NCBI RefSeq assembly: GCF_000227135.1
Contig: NC_018263.1
Location: 1,765,367 to 1,829,366, forward strand
DNA length: 64,000 nt
Source: Leishmania donovani
Lineage: Eukaryota > Euglenozoa > Kinetoplastea > Trypanosomatida > Trypanosomatidae
Direction: 5' to 3'
Shown here piece by piece: positions 61,574-64,000 of this stretch. Position 1 is the stretch's first letter. Each line of letters begins with the position of its first letter. Position numbers and translations under genes: made by a program. Below the pieces are notes generated by a model. That model had not been told where the DNA came from, made no database searches, and worked only from the letters and a program-made list of their open reading frames with translations.

Positions 61574-62257
61574 ATGCCGAAATCGAAGCGCGCCAAGATT
61601 GTTCCGCTCACCAAGACGCAGGCGAAGACGCGTGAGGACAAGGACAAGCTCATTGAGCGCATCCGCGAAGCCCTGGAGGACTACAGTGATGTGTACACCT
61701 TTCAGCTCCACAACATCCGCACCAACATCCTGCAGCAGATTCGCGAGGAGCGCGCCGGAGACAGCCGCATCTTCCTGGGCAACAACAAGATCATGATGAT
61801 CGCCATCGGGCGAGATGAGGAGAGCGCGCAGAAGCCGAACTTGCACAAGCTGTCGCCATTTCTCACGGGACTGTGTGGGCTGCTCTTTACGAACCTCAGC
61901 AAGAAGGAGGTAAAGGAGTACTTTGCAACTGTTGGAGCCCCAGTCTACGCTCGCACCGGGCAGACGGCAACGGAGTCGCTCGTGCTCAAGGGAGGTCCGC
62001 TGCCGCAGTTTCCGCACAGCATGTTTGACCACCTCGCCAAACTTGGTCTTCCCATCAAGCTGGATCGTGGGGTCATTGTGCTGCTGCAAGACACCACCGT
62101 GTGCGAGCCGGGTGATACGCTTAGCGCGGAGGCCGCGCAGCTCCTGAAGCTCTTTGGGGTTCAGTCTGCCGAGTTCAAGATGGACCTGACAGCGCACTGG
62201 ACAAACGGCGTAGCAAAGAAGGTCAGCAATAGCGCATCGAAGAGAAGTGGGAAGTAG
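61574..62257 (+). CDS. MRT4: Ribosome assembly factor MRT4 (P0-like)
   Basis: The 227-residue protein begins MPKSKRAKIVPLTKTQAKTR, as MRT4 orthologues do, and carries an L10/P0-type domain (about 20-130) with VYTFQLHNIRTNILQQIR, FLGNNKIMMIAIG and LLFTN. A second domain (about 125-210) contains GGPLPQFPHSMFDHLAKLGLP. MRT4 occupies the P0 binding site on pre-60S particles in the nucleolus and is replaced by P0 during maturation. Length fits the family, and it lacks the acidic C-terminal tail of P0, which separates it from P0 itself. The start directly follows the splice acceptor. Confidence 0.93.
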   Translation: MPKSKRAKIVPLTKTQAKTREDKDKLIERIREALEDYSDVYTFQLHNIRTNILQQIREERAGDSRIFLGNNKIMMIAIGRDEESAQKPNLHKLSPFLTGLCGLLFTNLSKKEVKEYFATVGAPVYARTGQTATESLVLKGGPLPQFPHSMFDHLAKLGLPIKLDRGVIVLLQDTTVCEPGDTLSAEAAQLLKLFGVQSAEFKMDLTAHWTNGVAKKVSNSASKRSGK

Positions 62258-62703
62258 CGAAAGCATCGCCGTCCGGCAGCGTCCTTGCAGGGCGAATGGA
62301 GCACGTCGGACGGATTTTTGCCGATCCCCCTAGTCTTGGGAGGCATGGGACAGAGAACCAAGGAAGGGCGTCACGGTGACCGCTTAGCGAACGGTTCCTC
62401 GACACCGCGTTCGGAAAGTTGTTTCATCACGGTGCAAGTCTACACTGGTGTCTCTCTGTCTCAGCGCCTGTGTGTACATGTGTGTGCGTGTGTGTGTGTT
62501 TGTTCATGCGTGACTCGCGTCTAACTGGTAATGATGTGCACTTTTCTGTTGTGGGAGTGTTAAAAAAGCGAATAAGCGCATCTTCTCTCTTTGCTTACTG
62601 TTGGCTTGATAAGCAAACTACCCATTGACGGCAAAAGAGAAACGGCCAACGCCAGCTCGTTCAAGTGCCTCTGTCGAGTGCACAGCCACTGACTTTTCCT
62701 CAT

Positions 62704-62735
62704 GGAGGGAGGGAGGGAGGGAGAGGGGGGAGGGG
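62704..62735 (+). repeat. (GGGA)n repeat / G-quadruplex motif
   Basis: Four or more GGG runs separated by single A residues followed by longer G-runs on the + strand, a canonical quadruplex pattern in the probable 3' UTR of MRT4. Confidence 0.7.
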
Positions 62736-63424
62736 CAGCGCAGTGCTGCGCAGCAAGAAGGGCCTCTCCTTGTACTACGAATGCTCTCTGGCGACTCAGG
62801 GGCGCGCCATTGAATGAGGGCAGCTCTCCAAGGGCCTCGAACGCGTGACAAGGAGCAGCCGCGCCTTTGCTGGTACGCTACAAGAGCTCTGCGTGCGCTT
62901 GTCCCGCTGACGTGCGCAGGCCCCGTCCATCAATGACGATCACTGCTCTTTTCATGTCTTTTGGTGTCTCTCTACCTCTTTTGCTTCGTCTCCCATCTGC
63001 TCTGAAAAACGGTTCACCATCTCTTTCTAATGCGAAGAAAAGCAAAACGGTGCCCGTTAGCGTTGAGGTATATGCGCTGTGTTTCGCACCGCTGCTGCTG
63101 CTGCTGCTCACCTCTTTCTTTCTCTTGCTGCCCGCTTCTTTCGCCGGCCTTTACTTCTGCTTCACTGGCTTCCTTTTTTTTTTTTTCGCTCTGTTCTCGT
63201 GGTGTGTGTGTGTGTGGTGGAAGAGATATCTGTCCGCCTCTGTTCTCTGTGCCTGTCTAGCTGTCCTTGCACCTCAGAAGAAATATCGCATTGCCTTTTC
63301 AGTGAGACAGCTGCACCATTGGTGAAGAGCTCTGCACGACAAAGTCATTGAGAGCCATTTTTGATGTGTGCTGTCGCTCCTTAGCACAGTGCTCCTCAGT
63401 GCCTATACTGCCCGTGAAGAACGT

Positions 63425-63469
63425 TTTTTTTTGTTTTGCCATTTCCTGTCTTCTTCGCAACTGTTGGAG
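63425..63469 (+). promoter_or_regulatory. Predicted trans-splice acceptor, last gene
   Basis: A T-run and T/C tract are followed by AG at 63468-63469, seven bases before the ATG. Confidence 0.55.
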
Positions 63470-63475
63470 AAGTCA

Positions 63476-64000
63476 ATGTCTTCACTTGACACGCGAGACG
63501 CAGTGAAGCACTATGAGCTGCGTCACAACGTCTTGTTGCAGAGTATACTGCCCGGGGGTCTCCTCTCGTCTCTGGAACTGAAGGAGCGTTGTGAGGCTCT
63601 TTTGGTGCCGCGGCAGGTCTCGCTCGAGGTGCTGCACATTGCCCCGTACTTTCTAGCCACTGCACAGCGTCCATCCACCGAGTCGAGCGCCAAGGCCGCA
63701 CCACCGCTGTCGGCGCTCTTTGGTGAGGAAGACGACGCGGCAGAGAGGGGCGGATCTCCCCAACAGGGTAATGACGCCGCGAATGATGGGGGGCGGGCCG
63801 GCGGCGTGACGTTTCCGCCAGAAAACATCGACGCTTTCAGGGCTGTCCTCACCCGGTTTCTCGAGTATCACCTCCTGCACTTCGACGGCTTTGGAAACTC
63901 CGAGTTCACCAACCTTAGCGGCCAGCGCGGCTCCTTCGCCGAAGATCTGGACCATGTGAAACGGTTCGGCCACTTTGGCCAGGTCGCCGTCCTCGCTGAT
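63476..64000 (+). CDS. Unidentified protein, 3' partial
   Basis: The frame is open from the ATG at 63476 to the end of the window (175 codons, no stop). The N-terminus (MSSLDTRDAVKHYELRHNVL) is helical, followed by an acidic, Gly/Ala-rich linker at about 65-110 and a conserved-looking segment from 112 (FPPENIDAFRAVLTRFLEY). No family is recognised. The opposite strand is also open here but has no splice signals, and its ORFs oppose the direction of all other genes. Confidence 0.75.
   Translation, partial: MSSLDTRDAVKHYELRHNVLLQSILPGGLLSSLELKERCEALLVPRQVSLEVLHIAPYFLATAQRPSTESSAKAAPPLSALFGEEDDAAERGGSPQQGNDAANDGGRAGGVTFPPENIDAFRAVLTRFLEYHLLHFDGFGNSEFTNLSGQRGSFAEDLDHVKRFGHFGQVAVLAD

Larger units (their letters stand above)
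62258..63475. other. Intergenic region after MRT4
   Basis: Contains a GT microsatellite near 62484-62498, a (GGGA)n tract at 62704-62735 and T-rich leader DNA of the last gene. No gene seen. Confidence 0.5.

Overview
The window looks like a kinetoplastid nuclear chromosome segment, most likely from Leishmania or a close relative. Every convincing gene is an intron-less ORF on the + strand. Genes are separated by 1-7 kb of low-complexity, pyrimidine-rich DNA. Nearly every chosen start codon follows a polypyrimidine tract and an AG with no intervening ATG, as expected for spliced-leader trans-splicing of a polycistronic transcript. SIDER-type retroposon sequences are present. The species cannot be fixed from sequence alone. 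Starts were set to the first in-frame ATG after the predicted splice acceptor, not to the longest ORF.

Layout: (1) 1-3 kb holds the 3' end of a large helical protein of unknown function that ends in a Ser-Lys-Leu glycosomal signal. (2) 4.1-5.7 kb holds a COQ8/ADCK (ABC1) atypical kinase. (3) 8.3-27.3 kb is a dispersed cluster of three alpha-kinase genes: one with a long disordered N-terminus, one with three kinase modules of which two look catalytically dead, and one short single-domain gene. The DNA around them is filled with SIDER-like repeats and most of the assembly gaps. (4) 30.9-51 kb and beyond holds a PSP1-domain protein, a hypothetical protein, a Utp18-like WD protein, a PHD/ePHD chromatin protein, a TMEM17-family ciliary membrane protein, a syntaxin-18/Ufe1-like Qa-SNARE and a 1240-residue mitochondrial-type helical-repeat protein. 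(5) 55.2-64 kb holds an ITPase, a membrane-anchored PHB-depolymerase/LpqC-type esterase, the ribosome-assembly factor MRT4 and the 5' part of an unidentified gene.

Apart from the kinase cluster, the neighbours do not form a functional pathway, as is normal for a kinetoplastid polycistron. The most interesting region is 8-35 kb. Two alpha-kinase paralogues share a 144-bp block that is identical at every base across the catalytic core while the sequence on either side has diverged, which points to gene conversion. Direct repeats lie on both sides of two of the kinase genes, an arrangement that favours copy-number change. Several assembly gaps there are flanked by duplicated contig ends, so local distances and repeat counts are unreliable.
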